Counted from the stretch's first letter, positions 37,044 through 46,289 are shown. The stretch is 64,000 nucleotides of DNA from Nocardioides plantarum (GCF_006346395.1 NZ_VDMS01000002.1:124001-188000), one strand, 5' to 3'. Numbers and translations are program-made. The notes: generated from the letters alone by a model not told the origin.

Positions 37044-37421
37044 TCAGGCCTTGACGGCCAGCACCGGGCAGTGGGCGTCGAGCAGCACGCGCTGGGCGTT
37101 GGAGCCGAGGATCAGCTTGCCGACGGGGGTACGGCGCCGCAGCCCGATCACGATGAGCTCGGCGTCCTGGGCCTCGGCGACGCTGACCAGGTCCTCGGCG
37201 GCCTCGAAGCCACGCACGAGCTGGCGCACCTCGTAGGTCACGCCGGACGCGTCGAGCTTGGCGCGGACCGCCGCCAGGTCGGGCTCGGGCTCGTCCCCGC
37301 GGGCGCGGTGGGAGTGCACGACGACGAGCTCGGAGCCACGCAGGCGTGCCTCCTCGATGGCCTTGTCGAGGGCGGCATCTCCCTCGGGCTTCGGCACGTA
37401 TCCCACAACCACGGTCGACAT
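37044..37421 (-). CDS. Universal stress protein (UspA family)
   Basis: 125 residues with VVVGYVPKPEGDAALDKAIEEA at the N-terminus and the ATP-binding pattern GLRRRTPVGKLILGSNAQRVLLDAHCPVLAVK (G2xG9xS-type) at the C-terminus, so it is an ATP-binding UspA member. Acts in the cytoplasm in stress or growth arrest. Start is the ATG at 37419-37421. The convergent hydrolase ends 11 bp away. Confidence 0.92.
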   Translation of the reverse strand: MSTVVVGYVPKPEGDAALDKAIEEARLRGSELVVVHSHRARGDEPEPDLAAVRAKLDASGVTYEVRQLVRGFEAAEDLVSVAEAQDAELIVIGLRRRTPVGKLILGSNAQRVLLDAHCPVLAVKA

Positions 37422-37505
37422 GTGTCGCAGGTTACCGTGACCGGGCGCCGGTGACCTGTGGAGAACCGCCGGGACTGTCCGGCGGGCTCGGGCAGAGTGG
37501 TCGGC

Positions 37506-37976
37506 ATGGACCCGCCCACGCAGGCAGCGCAGCGGCCCCACCCGGGCCCCGCGTCGCCACGCAGCGCCATCACCGAGCCCGTCGACCGGCGGCTGCTCGC
37601 GCTGCTGCGGCGCGCCGTGCTCGAGCACGTGGGCCAGGAGCGGCGCCGCGTCCACCCGCCGGTGGTGCACGTCGGGGTGCCCGGGGGCGTGACCGCGGCG
37701 CTGACCCTGGGCGACCAGGGGCTCGACCACGCGTTGCGCACCGACGTGCTCGAGGCGATGGTGCGGCAGACGCAGGTCGCGGGGTCGCCCACCCTCGTCT
37801 GGCTGAGCCGCAGCGGTGCGCGCGAGACCCGTGACGTCGACCTCGCCTGGCTGACCGCGGCCCGCGCCGCCGCGGCCGAGCTCGGCCGGGCGCTGCCGAT
37901 GGTCGTGGTCACGCGACGCAGCTGGCTCGACCCGTCGACCGGGGTCTACCGGGACTGGCTGCGACTGCGCGCGTGA
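37506..37976 (+). CDS. Conserved hypothetical protein
   Basis: 156 residues from the ATG at 37506. It starts with a proline/alanine-rich segment and then reads as a mixed alpha/beta soluble domain (RLLALLRRAVLEHVGQERRR, LTLGDQGLDHALRTDVLEAMV, SPTLVWLSRSG, ARALPMVVVTRRSWLDPSTG-like end). No known family motif, signal peptide or membrane helix. Divergent from the universal stress gene by about 85 bp. Codon use is like the surrounding core genes, so I take it as real. Confidence 0.65.
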   Translation: MDPPTQAAQRPHPGPASPRSAITEPVDRRLLALLRRAVLEHVGQERRRVHPPVVHVGVPGGVTAALTLGDQGLDHALRTDVLEAMVRQTQVAGSPTLVWLSRSGARETRDVDLAWLTAARAAAAELGRALPMVVVTRRSWLDPSTGVYRDWLRLRA

Positions 37977-38012
37977 CGCCCGCTGCGCGGGTGCCGGGGG
38001 GTGGGGGGTCGG

Positions 38013-39488
38013 TCAGGACCAGGTGTGCACGGGCTCGTTGGTGTGCATGCGCTCGCGGTAGTCGAGCAGCGTGGTGCGCAGCGCGTCGAACCGGTCCTGG
38101 CCGCGGCGCTGGTCCATCTCGCGCGCGAACCACTCGGCTCCGTTGGTGCCGAGCAGGCAGCGCTGCTCGATGATGCCGAGGAGCCGGTCGCGGGTGGCGG
38201 TCTCGACGCCCCAGGCGGCCAGGCCCTCGTGGGCCATCGGCAGCAGGCGGCGCAGCACCAGCTCGGTGGCGCGGGCCTGGCCGACCCCCGGCCAGTAGAC
38301 CTGGGCGTCGATGCCGTGCTGGGCCGCGACGTGGAAGTTCTCCTCGGCGGCGCTGAACGACATCTGCGACCAGAGCGGGCGCTCGCTCTCGGCGAGCGCG
38401 CGCACGAGCCCGAAGTAGAACGCCGCGTTGGCCATCGTGTCGGCGACCGTCGGGCCGGCGGCCAGGACCCGGTTCTCGACGCGGAGGTGCGGGACCCGCG
38501 CGTCCGGCGGACCGGTGACGTCGTAGACCGGCCGGTTCCACCGGTAGATCGTGCCGTTGTGCAGGCGCAGCTCGGGCAGCTCGGGCGTGCCGCCGGCCTC
38601 GAGCACGGCCAACGGGTCCTCGTCGTCGGTGATCGGCAGCAGCGCCGAGAAGTAGCGGACGTTCTCCTCGAACAGGTCGAAGACCGAGGTGATCCAGCGC
38701 TCGCCGAACCAGACGCGCGGCCGCACGCCCTGGGCCTTGAGCTCCTCGCTGCGGGTGTCGGTGGCCTGCTCGAACAGGGGGATCCTGGTCTCGCGCCAGA
38801 GCTGGCGGCCCAGCAGGTAGGGCGAGTTGGCCCCGACGGCGAGCTGGATCGCCGAGATCGCCTGGGAGGCGTTCCAGTACGACGCGAAGTGGTCGGGCGC
38901 CGTCTGCACGTGGAGCTGGGTGCTCGTGCAGGCCGCCTCGGGCAGGATCGAGTCCGACGTGGTGTCGAGCCGGTCGGCGCCGCTGATCGTGATGGCGAGG
39001 TCCTCGCCCCGGGCGTCGAGGATCTGCTCGCTCAGCAGCTTGTAGCGCGGGTTGGCGCTGATGGAGTGCAGCCCCATGTGCCCCTCGGCGAGCGTCGGCA
39101 GGATGCCGATCATCACCAGGTGCGCGCCGACCTCGGCGGACTTGGTCTCGGCATCGTTGAGACTGCGGCGCAGGTCGGCCTCGAACCGCTCCAGGCCGCG
39201 CTCGCGCAGCTTGGCCGGGGGCACGTTGATCTCGATGTTGAACTGGCCCAGCTCGGTCTGGAAGTCGGGATCGGCGATCGCCTCGAGCGCCTCGGCGTTC
39301 TTCAGCGCCGGGTCGCCGACCTCGTCGACCAGGTTGAGCTCGACCTCGAGCCCGGTCATCGGGTCGTCGGTGTCGAACGCCGCCTCGCGCAGCATCCGGG
39401 CGAACACGTCGAGGCAGCGGCGTACCTTCTCGCGGTGCCGGGTGCGGTCGGCGGGAGTGAACTCCTGGAGGTCGACCTCTTCGCCCAT
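38013..39488 (-). CDS. Glutamate-cysteine ligase family protein (GCS2 type)
   Basis: 491 residues. MTGLEVELNLVDEVGDP holds the ATP-binding glutamates of GCS2 ligases, followed by GQFNIEINVPPAKL, GHMGLHSISANPRYKLL and the C-terminal RVENRVLAAGPTVADTMANA. The family joins glutamate to cysteine or another amine. In actinobacteria mycothiol replaces glutathione, so this protein may make a gamma-glutamyl compound other than glutathione; ergothioneine-type EgtA is another option but lacks its usual gene neighbours here. ATG at 39488 with AGGTCG-like weak signal upstream. Monocistronic by position. Confidence 0.83.
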   Translation of the reverse strand: MGEEVDLQEFTPADRTRHREKVRRCLDVFARMLREAAFDTDDPMTGLEVELNLVDEVGDPALKNAEALEAIADPDFQTELGQFNIEINVPPAKLRERGLERFEADLRRSLNDAETKSAEVGAHLVMIGILPTLAEGHMGLHSISANPRYKLLSEQILDARGEDLAITISGADRLDTTSDSILPEAACTSTQLHVQTAPDHFASYWNASQAISAIQLAVGANSPYLLGRQLWRETRIPLFEQATDTRSEELKAQGVRPRVWFGERWITSVFDLFEENVRYFSALLPITDDEDPLAVLEAGGTPELPELRLHNGTIYRWNRPVYDVTGPPDARVPHLRVENRVLAAGPTVADTMANAAFYFGLVRALAESERPLWSQMSFSAAEENFHVAAQHGIDAQVYWPGVGQARATELVLRRLLPMAHEGLAAWGVETATRDRLLGIIEQRCLLGTNGAEWFAREMDQRRGQDRFDALRTTLLDYRERMHTNEPVHTWS

Positions 39489-39540
39489 GACGCGAACCTA
39501 CTGCCCCGCGGCCCTCGGCGAGTCGCACTCGCGGGTGGAC

Positions 39541-40587
39541 TCAACCGGTCTCGAGGCCCTCGAGCCCCTCCCTCCAGTCGAACCCGTCGACCATCACCGA
39601 CGGCGGGACGGCGCGCTCGAGCGCCTCGGCGATCAGCGCGGACAGCCCGTAGGCGGGGTCGACGTCGTCGCAGCGGTCGAGCGCGCACCACGCCAGCGCC
39701 CCGTCACCGGACTGCCAGGCCGCCCAGGCCAGGAGGGCCGCGGCGGCCGGGCGGAGCTCGCGCGGCGAGCGGCGCAGCACGTCGGCGAAGAAGGCGACCG
39801 CCGGGCGCGCCCGAGCCCGGGTGATCGCCGACCAGGCGGCGTCGCGGACGCGCAGCACCTGCATCGAGCACAGCAGCCGGGCGACGTCGGCGTCGCTCGG
39901 CGCCGCGGCCGGGGCGGGCGAGGTCGCAGCGAGGTGGCGCGCGACGAGCGCCTGCGCCCAGGTGCCCTCGGCGAGCTGGGCCGAGGGCGCATCGAGCGCA
40001 CCCGGCCGGGTCGCGAGCCCCGCCACCGCCCGCTCGACGCGCGCGACGGCCGCGGCGTCCGGCTCCAGGGAGGTGGCCAGGTCGTCCCGGGAGCGGTGCA
40101 GGACCCGGCCGTCGAGGACGGCCTGGGCCAGGAACGGGTGGGCAGCCAGCCGCACCGGGTCGAACGGGACCGCCTCGGGCTCGTCCTCGCCGGCCCGGTC
40201 GGACGTGGCGAGAAGCGACCGCCACCGGTCGTCGCCGACCGCCAGTGCCTCGACCACCGTGATGCGATGGCGTCGCAACGCGGCTCGCAGGGCACGCCAG
40301 GCCGCCTGCACGCGGTCGGCGTCCGCGGAGTAGAGGAGCAGGACCACCCGGCCCACGCGGTGGTGGACCGCCGGCGCGGCCAGGGTCGCGGCCAGCTCGG
40401 GCATCGCATCGGGGTCGACGGGCAGGTCGACGCGCGCGTGGAACGGGTGCGCGGCGTCGAAGGTGAGCATCACGACCGACTCGGTCGGCCAGAACCCGAG
40501 CACGACCGCGGCGGCGGCCAGCAGGTCCTCGGGCGACCGGGCGGTCAGGCGGGTGGGCGGCGTGGGCGGGTTCGTCGAGTTCGTCAT
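39541..40587 (-). CDS. DUF4192 domain protein
   Basis: 348 residues with the conserved opening LTARSPEDLLAAAAVVLGFWPTESVVMLTFD that defines the DUF4192 family of actinobacteria. The rest is alpha/beta with an Ala-rich C-terminal half (LLAWAAWQSGDGALAWCALDRCDDVDPAYGLS). Soluble, no known activity. Start at the ATG at 40587. It is divergent from dinB with 132 bp between, which contain no LexA-box match. Confidence 0.88.
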   Translation of the reverse strand: MTNSTNPPTPPTRLTARSPEDLLAAAAVVLGFWPTESVVMLTFDAAHPFHARVDLPVDPDAMPELAATLAAPAVHHRVGRVVLLLYSADADRVQAAWRALRAALRRHRITVVEALAVGDDRWRSLLATSDRAGEDEPEAVPFDPVRLAAHPFLAQAVLDGRVLHRSRDDLATSLEPDAAAVARVERAVAGLATRPGALDAPSAQLAEGTWAQALVARHLAATSPAPAAAPSDADVARLLCSMQVLRVRDAAWSAITRARARPAVAFFADVLRRSPRELRPAAAALLAWAAWQSGDGALAWCALDRCDDVDPAYGLSALIAEALERAVPPSVMVDGFDWREGLEGLETG

Positions 40588-40719
40588 GGGACGACCGTTC
40601 CCGGCGGCACGGACACCCGACGCGGTGACCGGCCGGGGCTGTGGACATCGGTCGTGGACCCGGCGGTTGTGGTCGACTCCCGGTCAATTCCACAGGCCGG
40701 AAGCAGGTAGTTTCACCAG

Positions 40720-42096
40720 GTGCGGAAGCAGGCGTCGGTGCTCCACCTCGACCTCGATGCCTTCTTCGCCTCGGTCGAGCAGCGCGACAAGCCCTCGCTG
40801 CGCGGCAAGCCCGTCGTCGTCGGCGGGGTCGGCGGGCGTGGGGTCGTGGCCACGGCGTCCTACGAGGCCCGCCGGTACGGCGTCCGGTCGGCCATGTCCA
40901 CCCGCGAGGCCCGGTCGCGGTGCCCGCACGCCGCCTTCCTGACCGGCCGCTTCCACGCCTACCGCGAGGCCAGCGACGTCGTGATGCGCCTGCTGCGCGA
41001 GGTCTCGCCGCTGGTCGAGCCGCTCTCGCTCGACGAGGCCTTCGTCGACCTCGAGCGCGCCGGGCTGCCCGACCTCGAGGTCGCCACCGTGACGGCGTAC
41101 GCCGCCGACCTGCGCGAGCGGGTGGCCGTGGCGACCGGGGGGCTGACCGCGTCGATCGGCCTGGGCACCTCGAAGTTCATCGCCAAGGTCGCCAGCGACC
41201 TGGAGAAGCCCGACGCCCTGGTCGTGGTGCCGCCGGGCACCGAGCGCGACCTGCTCCGGCCGATGAGCGTGTCGGTCATCCCCGGCGTGGGTCCGGTCAC
41301 CGCCGAGCGGCTGCGCCGCGCCGGCATCCAGACGGTCGCCGACCTCGAGGCCGTCGACCTCGCTGAGCTGCTGCGCCTGGTGGGCCAGGCCCAGGGCACC
41401 GGCCTGCACGCGCTGGCCCGGGCCCACGACGACCGGCCCGTCGTCGCCGAGCGGGAGGCCAAGTCGGTGAGCAGCGAGGGCACCTACGAGACCGACCTGA
41501 CCGACCGCCGGCTGATGGAGGGCCTGCTGACACGCCAGGCCGGCGAGGTCGCGGCCCGCCTGCGCAAGCACGGCCTGTCGGGACGCACGGTGACGATCAA
41601 GGTGCGCCTGCACGACTTCACGACCCTCAACCGCTCCACGACGCTGCCCGAGCCCACCGACAGCACCGCGACGGTCGCCCGGCTGGCCCGCGCGCTGCTG
41701 ACCGACCTCGACACCTCCGGCGGCGTCCGGCTCCTCGGGGTCGGGGTGTCCGGGCTGGCCGACTGGATCCAGGACGACCTGTTCGGCGAGTCCTCGGACA
41801 CCGACGGCGCCGACGGCGCGCCGGAGGAGGACGAGGTCCTCGGCGTCGACGCCGTCGAGGCAGGTGTCAAGGCGCGACGCTCGGTCTACGCCCCCGGCCA
41901 GGACGTCGAGCACGACGAGATGGGTCGCGGCTGGGTGTGGGGCTCGGGGCGCGGGGTGGTGACGGTGCGCTTCGAGACCGCCGGCACGCCGCCGGGCCCG
42001 GTCCGGTCCTACGCGCTCGACGAGCCCGCCCTGCGCCCGTGGCGGCCGGCCGAGCCCACCGAAAACGACATGCCGGCGGCCGACCCACCCGCGTAG
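40720..42096 (+). CDS. dinB: DNA polymerase IV (Y family)
   Basis: 458 residues. Catalytic acidic residues lie in VLHLDLDAFFASVEQ and PLSLDEAFVDLE; the finger motif is ATASYEARRYGVRSAM and the helix-hairpin-helix MSVSVIPGVGPVTAERLRRAGI. It is longer than the family's 350 residues by an acidic linker and a C-terminal domain (GWVWGSGRGVVTVRFETAG) seen in actinobacterial DinB. Error-prone translesion synthesis. GTG start at 40720. No TCGAAC-N4-GTTCGA box precedes it, so SOS control is not evident. Confidence 0.92.
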   Translation: MRKQASVLHLDLDAFFASVEQRDKPSLRGKPVVVGGVGGRGVVATASYEARRYGVRSAMSTREARSRCPHAAFLTGRFHAYREASDVVMRLLREVSPLVEPLSLDEAFVDLERAGLPDLEVATVTAYAADLRERVAVATGGLTASIGLGTSKFIAKVASDLEKPDALVVVPPGTERDLLRPMSVSVIPGVGPVTAERLRRAGIQTVADLEAVDLAELLRLVGQAQGTGLHALARAHDDRPVVAEREAKSVSSEGTYETDLTDRRLMEGLLTRQAGEVAARLRKHGLSGRTVTIKVRLHDFTTLNRSTTLPEPTDSTATVARLARALLTDLDTSGGVRLLGVGVSGLADWIQDDLFGESSDTDGADGAPEEDEVLGVDAVEAGVKARRSVYAPGQDVEHDEMGRGWVWGSGRGVVTVRFETAGTPPGPVRSYALDEPALRPWRPAEPTENDMPAADPPA

Positions 42097-42107
42097 CGTC
42101 GTACGTC

Positions 42108-43112
42108 GTGGACATCAAGCCCGTCGACCCGACCAGCGACCTCGCCCTGCGTGCCTCCTACGACGTCGAGCGCCGCGCGATGCTCGTGGGGCGCGAGGAC
42201 GCACCGCACTGGTCGTGGCCCGAGATGGCGTCGATGTGGCGCCACGACGACGTGGGCGAGAAGAAGGTGCTGCTCGGGGGGTGGGAGGACGGCCGGATGG
42301 TCGGCGGGGCCGTCTACTTCGCTCCCCTGCTCGACAACCTCGAGAAGGCCTGGGTGGGCGTGTGCGTCGACCCCGACGCCCAGGGCCGCGGTCTGGGGCG
42401 GCAGCTGCTCGAGGCCGTGGAGCACCTGGCCCTCGCCGACGGGCGCACCGTCCTGCTCGCCGAGACCAAGCTGCCCTTCGACCAGGTGTCCACGCACCGC
42501 AACCGTCGCTTCGCCGAGGCGGCCGACTACTCCTTCTCCAACGTCGAGGTCGTGCGTCACCTCGCGCTGCCGGTGCCGGTGACCGACCTGGAGCGCTGGT
42601 CGGCGCAGGCGGCGGTCAAGCACGAGGGCTTCCGCATCGAGACCTACCGCGACCGGATCCCCGATGAGCTGCTCGAGTCGTTCGTGGCGATCTTCGGCCT
42701 GCTCGCGGTCGACGCCCCGACCGGCGAGACCGACTGGGAGGAGGAGGTGATGACGCCCGAGCGGTTCCGCGACAACGAGCAGATGCTCCTCGACGGCGGG
42801 CGCCGGATGTGGTGCGCGGTGGCCCTCGCCCCCGACGGCACCGTCGCGGCCTACTCCACGATCGCGGTGCCGCCCGCCGGTGGTCGCACCGACGCCTCGC
42901 AGTGGGGCACCTTCGTGGGCCGCGAGCACCGCGGCCGGCGGCTCGGGATGGCGGTCAAGGCCGCCAACCTGCGCGCGGTGCAGGAGGCCCACCCCGAGAT
43001 CCGACGGGTGGTCACCCAGAACGCCGAGACCAACGACTGGATGGTCGCGATCAACGAGGAGATGGGGTTCGAGGCCGTGGAGGCCTCCGTCGAGATGGTC
43101 AGGCGGGTCTGA
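42108..43112 (+). CDS. Double-domain GNAT acetyltransferase
   Basis: 334 residues with two GNAT domains: the first has VCVDPDAQGRGLGRQLLEAVEH (acetyl-CoA loop) around residues 80-105, and the second GTFVGREHRGRRLGMAVKAANL around 265-285 with VVTQNAETNDWMVAINEEMGF. This two-domain build resembles mycothiol synthase, but the N-terminal wording differs and I would not call it MshD. Substrate unknown. GTG start 12 bp after dinB. Its last codons overlap the pxpC stop on the other strand by 14 bp. Confidence 0.85.
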   Translation: MDIKPVDPTSDLALRASYDVERRAMLVGREDAPHWSWPEMASMWRHDDVGEKKVLLGGWEDGRMVGGAVYFAPLLDNLEKAWVGVCVDPDAQGRGLGRQLLEAVEHLALADGRTVLLAETKLPFDQVSTHRNRRFAEAADYSFSNVEVVRHLALPVPVTDLERWSAQAAVKHEGFRIETYRDRIPDELLESFVAIFGLLAVDAPTGETDWEEEVMTPERFRDNEQMLLDGGRRMWCAVALAPDGTVAAYSTIAVPPAGGRTDASQWGTFVGREHRGRRLGMAVKAANLRAVQEAHPEIRRVVTQNAETNDWMVAINEEMGFEAVEASVEMVRRV

Positions 43113-43959
43113 AGGAGACCGGCTCCCCCGGCCTGAGCTGCGCGACCAGCGCCAGGTCGTCGTGCCGCACCACCGCCACCATCGGGTAGCCGCCGGTGAC
43201 CGGGTGGTCGGCGAGCAGCACCACGGGACGACCGTCGGGCGGCACCTGCACCGCGCCGAGCACCATGCCCTCGCTGGCCAGCTCGCGCTCGTCGACCCGC
43301 ACCAGCGGCTCCCCCTCGAGCCGCAGCCCGACCCGGTCCGAGGCCGCACCGACGACGTACGCCGTGGCGCACAGCCGCTCCAGGGTGCCGGCCGCGAACC
43401 GGTCGAGCCGTGGGCCGGGGTCGACGCGCAGCGGTCCGCTCCGCTCCCGCCCCGGTACGTCGACCGCTGCGGGCGGCCCCGCGACCGCACCCACCGGCAG
43501 GTGCAGACCGGCGACGACCCGGGGCGGTCCGACCCACGCCAACGTGTCGGTCGAGCGGGACCCGAGCACGGGGTCGGGCGCCCAGCCCCCGCCGACCGCG
43601 AGGTAGGACCGCACGCCGGAGGTCGCCGGGCCCAGTCGCAGCTCCGCCCCCGCGGGGACCCACTCCGCCCGGCCGTGGCCGCGTGCCGAGCCGCCGACCG
43701 TCACGGCGCACCGGGCGCCGGTGACGGCGACCCAGCGGGCTGCGCCGGCACGCAGGGTGACCCCACCGAGCGTGACCTCGAGGACCGCCGTACCGGCTGC
43801 GTCGCCGACCAGCCGACCCGCGAGCGCGGCGGCCGGAGGATCGAGCGGGCCGGCCCGGGGCACCCCGAGGTGGGCGAGGCCGAGACGACCGTCGTCCTGA
43901 ACGGTCACCAACCCCGGCGCGTCGAGCACCTCCCAGTCCGTCGTGGTCGTCGACGTCAT
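43099..43959 (-). CDS. pxpC: 5-oxoprolinase subunit C (biotin-dependent carboxyltransferase-type, AHS2)
   Basis: 286 residues with the AHS2/KipA-like domain: LVTVQDDGRLGLAHLGVPRAGPLDPPAAALA near the N-terminus, YLAVGGGWAPDPVLGSRST in the middle, and LVRVDERELASEGMVLGAVQVPPDGRPVVLLADHPVTGGYP at the end. Together with PxpA and PxpB it hydrolyses 5-oxoproline to glutamate using ATP. ATGA overlap with pxpB. It ends 14 bp inside the convergent acetyltransferase gene. Confidence 0.9.
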   Translation of the reverse strand: MTSTTTTDWEVLDAPGLVTVQDDGRLGLAHLGVPRAGPLDPPAAALAGRLVGDAAGTAVLEVTLGGVTLRAGAARWVAVTGARCAVTVGGSARGHGRAEWVPAGAELRLGPATSGVRSYLAVGGGWAPDPVLGSRSTDTLAWVGPPRVVAGLHLPVGAVAGPPAAVDVPGRERSGPLRVDPGPRLDRFAAGTLERLCATAYVVGAASDRVGLRLEGEPLVRVDERELASEGMVLGAVQVPPDGRPVVLLADHPVTGGYPMVAVVRHDDLALVAQLRPGEPVSFRPA

Positions 43960-44579
43960 CGCGGCACGAACCTGACCCGGGTACCGGGTGCGAGCAGCGC
44001 CGGCCGGGCGCGCTCGGGGTCCCACAGCCTCACGTCGGCACGGCCGAGCAGCCGCCACCCACCTGGCGAGGCGGTCGGGTAGACCCCGCACCACGCGCCG
44101 GCCAGCCCGACCGACCCGGCCGGCACCCGCGAGCGCGGGGTGTCCAGGCGCGGGACGGCGAGCGCGTCGGGCAGGCCGGCCAGGTAGGCGAACCCGGGAG
44201 CGAACCCGCAGAACGCCGACACGAACGTCAGCGCCGCGTGCTGCTCGACCACCCCGGCCCGGTCGGTCCCCCACCGCGCGGCGACGTCGTCGAGGTCGGG
44301 TCCGTCGTACGTCGTGGGCACCTCGACCAACGGGCCGTCCTCGACGCCCGAGCCGGGCACCCAGGCGGCGAGCGTCCGCTCCAGCGCGTCCCGGTCGGCC
44401 ACCCCGTCGAACAGCACCGTCCGCGCCGCCGGCACCACCTCGACCGCCCGCACCCCGACCGATCGGGCCCACGACGCCAACGCGAGCGCGGCCCGCGCGT
44501 CGGCGACCTCGGCCAGGAACGCCGACGGGCCGACCGGGACGAGTCGGACGGGCCCGGACCTCGCGACCCCGGGCTTCAC
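43956..44579 (-). CDS. pxpB: 5-oxoprolinase subunit B (AHS1/KipI-like)
   Basis: 207 residues with the AHS1 signature CGFAPGFAYLAGLPDALAVPR and the C-terminal GSVGLAGAWCGVYPTASPGGWRLLG. The start is a GTG overlapping the pxpA stop by 4 bp (GTGA); the frame extends upstream only as shadow. Works as a complex with PxpC and PxpA to open 5-oxoproline. A few degenerate repeats (VKPGVARSGPVRLVPVG) form the N-terminus. Confidence 0.9.
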   Translation of the reverse strand: MKPGVARSGPVRLVPVGPSAFLAEVADARAALALASWARSVGVRAVEVVPAARTVLFDGVADRDALERTLAAWVPGSGVEDGPLVEVPTTYDGPDLDDVAARWGTDRAGVVEQHAALTFVSAFCGFAPGFAYLAGLPDALAVPRLDTPRSRVPAGSVGLAGAWCGVYPTASPGGWRLLGRADVRLWDPERARPALLAPGTRVRFVPR

Positions 44580-45280
44580 GACCCCGGGCCTCCCAGCCCC
44601 TCGAGCCGCCACCCGGCGGTCTCGAGGGCGGTGCGGACGGCGCGGGCGTGCGCGACCGCGCCCGGGGTGTCGCCGTGCACGCAGACGGAGTGCACGCTCG
44701 GCGCGAGCCCGACCGCGTGCGCGGCGATCGCGGCACTGTCGTCGAGGACCGCCCCCGGCCGGCCCCGCGGGACCAGGCGGCCGTCGGCGGCGTACGCGCG
44801 ATCGGGGAAGCCCTCCAGGAACACCGTCCGCCCGGCACCGGCGGCCTGGTCGAGCAGCTCGCCCGGCATCCCGAGCACGGGCAGGCCGCCGGAGCCGGCG
44901 AGCACCGCAGCCGCCTGCTCCTCGTCGTCGAGCACGCGGTGGTAGAGCGCCCCGTGGGGCTTGAGGTAGCGCACCGAGGTGCCGGCGGCGCGCGCGATCT
45001 CGTCGAGGACGCCGACCTGGTGGGCGACCTGCTCGCGCAGGATCTCGTAGGCCACGTCGACGGCGACCCGACCGAAGTTCGGGCGGTCGGCGTAGGACAC
45101 CTGGGCGCCGACCGTCACCCCGCGCCCGACCGCGCCGTCGCACACCGCGCGCATGATCGCCGGCGACCCCGCGTGGTAGCCGCACGCGACGTTGGCGCTG
45201 GTGACGACGTCGAGCAGCGCGTCGTCGTCGGTGACCTCCTCGCCGAGGTCGGCGTTGAGGTCGATCGACCGACCGGTCAC
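44576..45280 (-). CDS. pxpA: 5-oxoprolinase subunit A (LamB/YcsF family)
   Basis: 234 residues. The N-terminus SIDLNADLGEEV and SANVACGYHAGSPAIM carry the family's conserved residues, with LKPHGALYHRVLDDEEQA and HSVCVHGDTPGAVAHARAV later. Functions in 5-oxoproline cleavage with PxpB and PxpC, recycling the lactam formed from glutamine or gamma-glutamyl compounds. GTG start overlaps the preceding acetyltransferase stop by 4 bp. Slightly shorter than the usual 240-260 residues. Confidence 0.92.
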   Translation of the reverse strand: MTGRSIDLNADLGEEVTDDDALLDVVTSANVACGYHAGSPAIMRAVCDGAVGRGVTVGAQVSYADRPNFGRVAVDVAYEILREQVAHQVGVLDEIARAAGTSVRYLKPHGALYHRVLDDEEQAAAVLAGSGGLPVLGMPGELLDQAAGAGRTVFLEGFPDRAYAADGRLVPRGRPGAVLDDSAAIAAHAVGLAPSVHSVCVHGDTPGAVAHARAVRTALETAGWRLEGLGGPGS

Positions 45281-46173
45281 AGCCCCTTGCCCTGGAACAC
45301 CTCGACGGTGTCGTAGCCCAGGCCCTCGTAGAGCGCCCGGGCGCCGTGGTTGTAGCCGAACACGTTGAGGCCCAGCGCGTGCGACCCGTGCCGACGGGCC
45401 CACAGCGCCCCGGCCCGCATCAGTCCCGCGCCGTAGCCCCGACGGCGGTGCCCCTCGTCGACGTGCACGTCGTAGACGAACGCCATCGGCCGCTCGGTCC
45501 CGATCCACAGCGTGCCGACCTGCTCACCGGCGACGCGGCCGACGAAGAACTGGTGGTGCTCGGTGTCCAGGCCGTCGGGGAGGAGCTCGGCGTGCTGCTG
45601 CCTCGAGATCTCCAGGGCCCGCTCGGGCGACTCCCCCGACTTGGCCCGGGCCTCGGCGTAGGCCTCGACCTCGTCGGCCTCCCACACGTCGTACGCCGCC
45701 TGGTCCATCGGCACGAGCGCCACGACCTCCTCGGCCGGCAGGTCGCGCGCCAGGTCGAGGCGCATCTGGACCGCCGCGGTCTCGTAGCCCCCACCCGCGA
45801 CGAACGCCTCGGTCGTGGGGTCCCCGGGGAAGACGCCGACGGTGAGCCGGGCGGCGCCGGCCGCCGCGGCCCTGGCCTCGACCGCCTCGCGCACGCCGAC
45901 CGCGTGGGCGGGGTCGGTCAGCCGCAGGTGCAGGACCGCGCGGTCGTCGCCCTGCTCGACCAGCCACACCCGACCCACGGTCGCGTCGGCGTCGGCGTCG
46001 GCGTCGCGCGCGTCGAGGACCTCGGCGCGCTCGCGGACCCGAGCGGCCATCGCCTGCGCCGCCTCCCGGGCCCGCCCCTCGTCGGCCTGCTCGCCCAGGA
46101 AGCGGCGGGCGACGAGGTGCTCGACGAGGTCGTCGTACGACGGATCGGTCACGGGGGTCAGCACGAGGTCCAC
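45277..46173 (-). CDS. GNAT acetyltransferase coupled to pxpABC
   Basis: 298 residues with a well-conserved C-terminal GNAT domain (VYDVHVDEGHRRRGYGAGLMRAGALWARRHG, then LNVFGYNHGARALYEGLGY). The N-terminal half is weakly similar to a degenerate second GNAT domain and contains a short Asp-Ala repeat (DARDADADADAT) from a GTC/GGC DNA repeat near 45990. It is the first gene of a four-gene set with 4-bp overlaps to pxpA. GTG start at 46173. The role in 5-oxoproline metabolism, if any, is unknown. Confidence 0.82.
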   Translation of the reverse strand: MDLVLTPVTDPSYDDLVEHLVARRFLGEQADEGRAREAAQAMAARVRERAEVLDARDADADADATVGRVWLVEQGDDRAVLHLRLTDPAHAVGVREAVEARAAAAGAARLTVGVFPGDPTTEAFVAGGGYETAAVQMRLDLARDLPAEEVVALVPMDQAAYDVWEADEVEAYAEARAKSGESPERALEISRQQHAELLPDGLDTEHHQFFVGRVAGEQVGTLWIGTERPMAFVYDVHVDEGHRRRGYGAGLMRAGALWARRHGSHALGLNVFGYNHGARALYEGLGYDTVEVFQGKGL

Positions 46174-46228
46174 GAGCCTGATCCTTCCATCTGGAGGACC
46201 CGACCCGTCGTCGCGCGTCGCGTGCCGT

Positions 46229-46256
46229 GGAACCTGAGGTCATCAGCATCTCGTTG
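46229..46256 (+). promoter_or_regulatory. ECF-type promoter (GGAAC-N18-CGTTG) of the ECF sigma operon
   Basis: GGAAC at 46229-46233, 18 bases, then CGTTG at 46252-46256. This is the classic -35/-10 form used by ECF sigma factors. Predicted start of transcription is about 46263, with a ribosome binding site GGAGAG at 46279-46284 and the GTG at 46290. It suggests autoregulation of the sigma gene. Confidence 0.6.
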
Positions 46257-46289
46257 ACTGGGTAGAGGGACCTACAGCCAGGAGAGTCA

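Noticed and set aside
40588..40719. LexA box before dinB
   Set aside because: No TCGAAC-N4-GTTCGA or close variant in the gap, so SOS control cannot be claimed.
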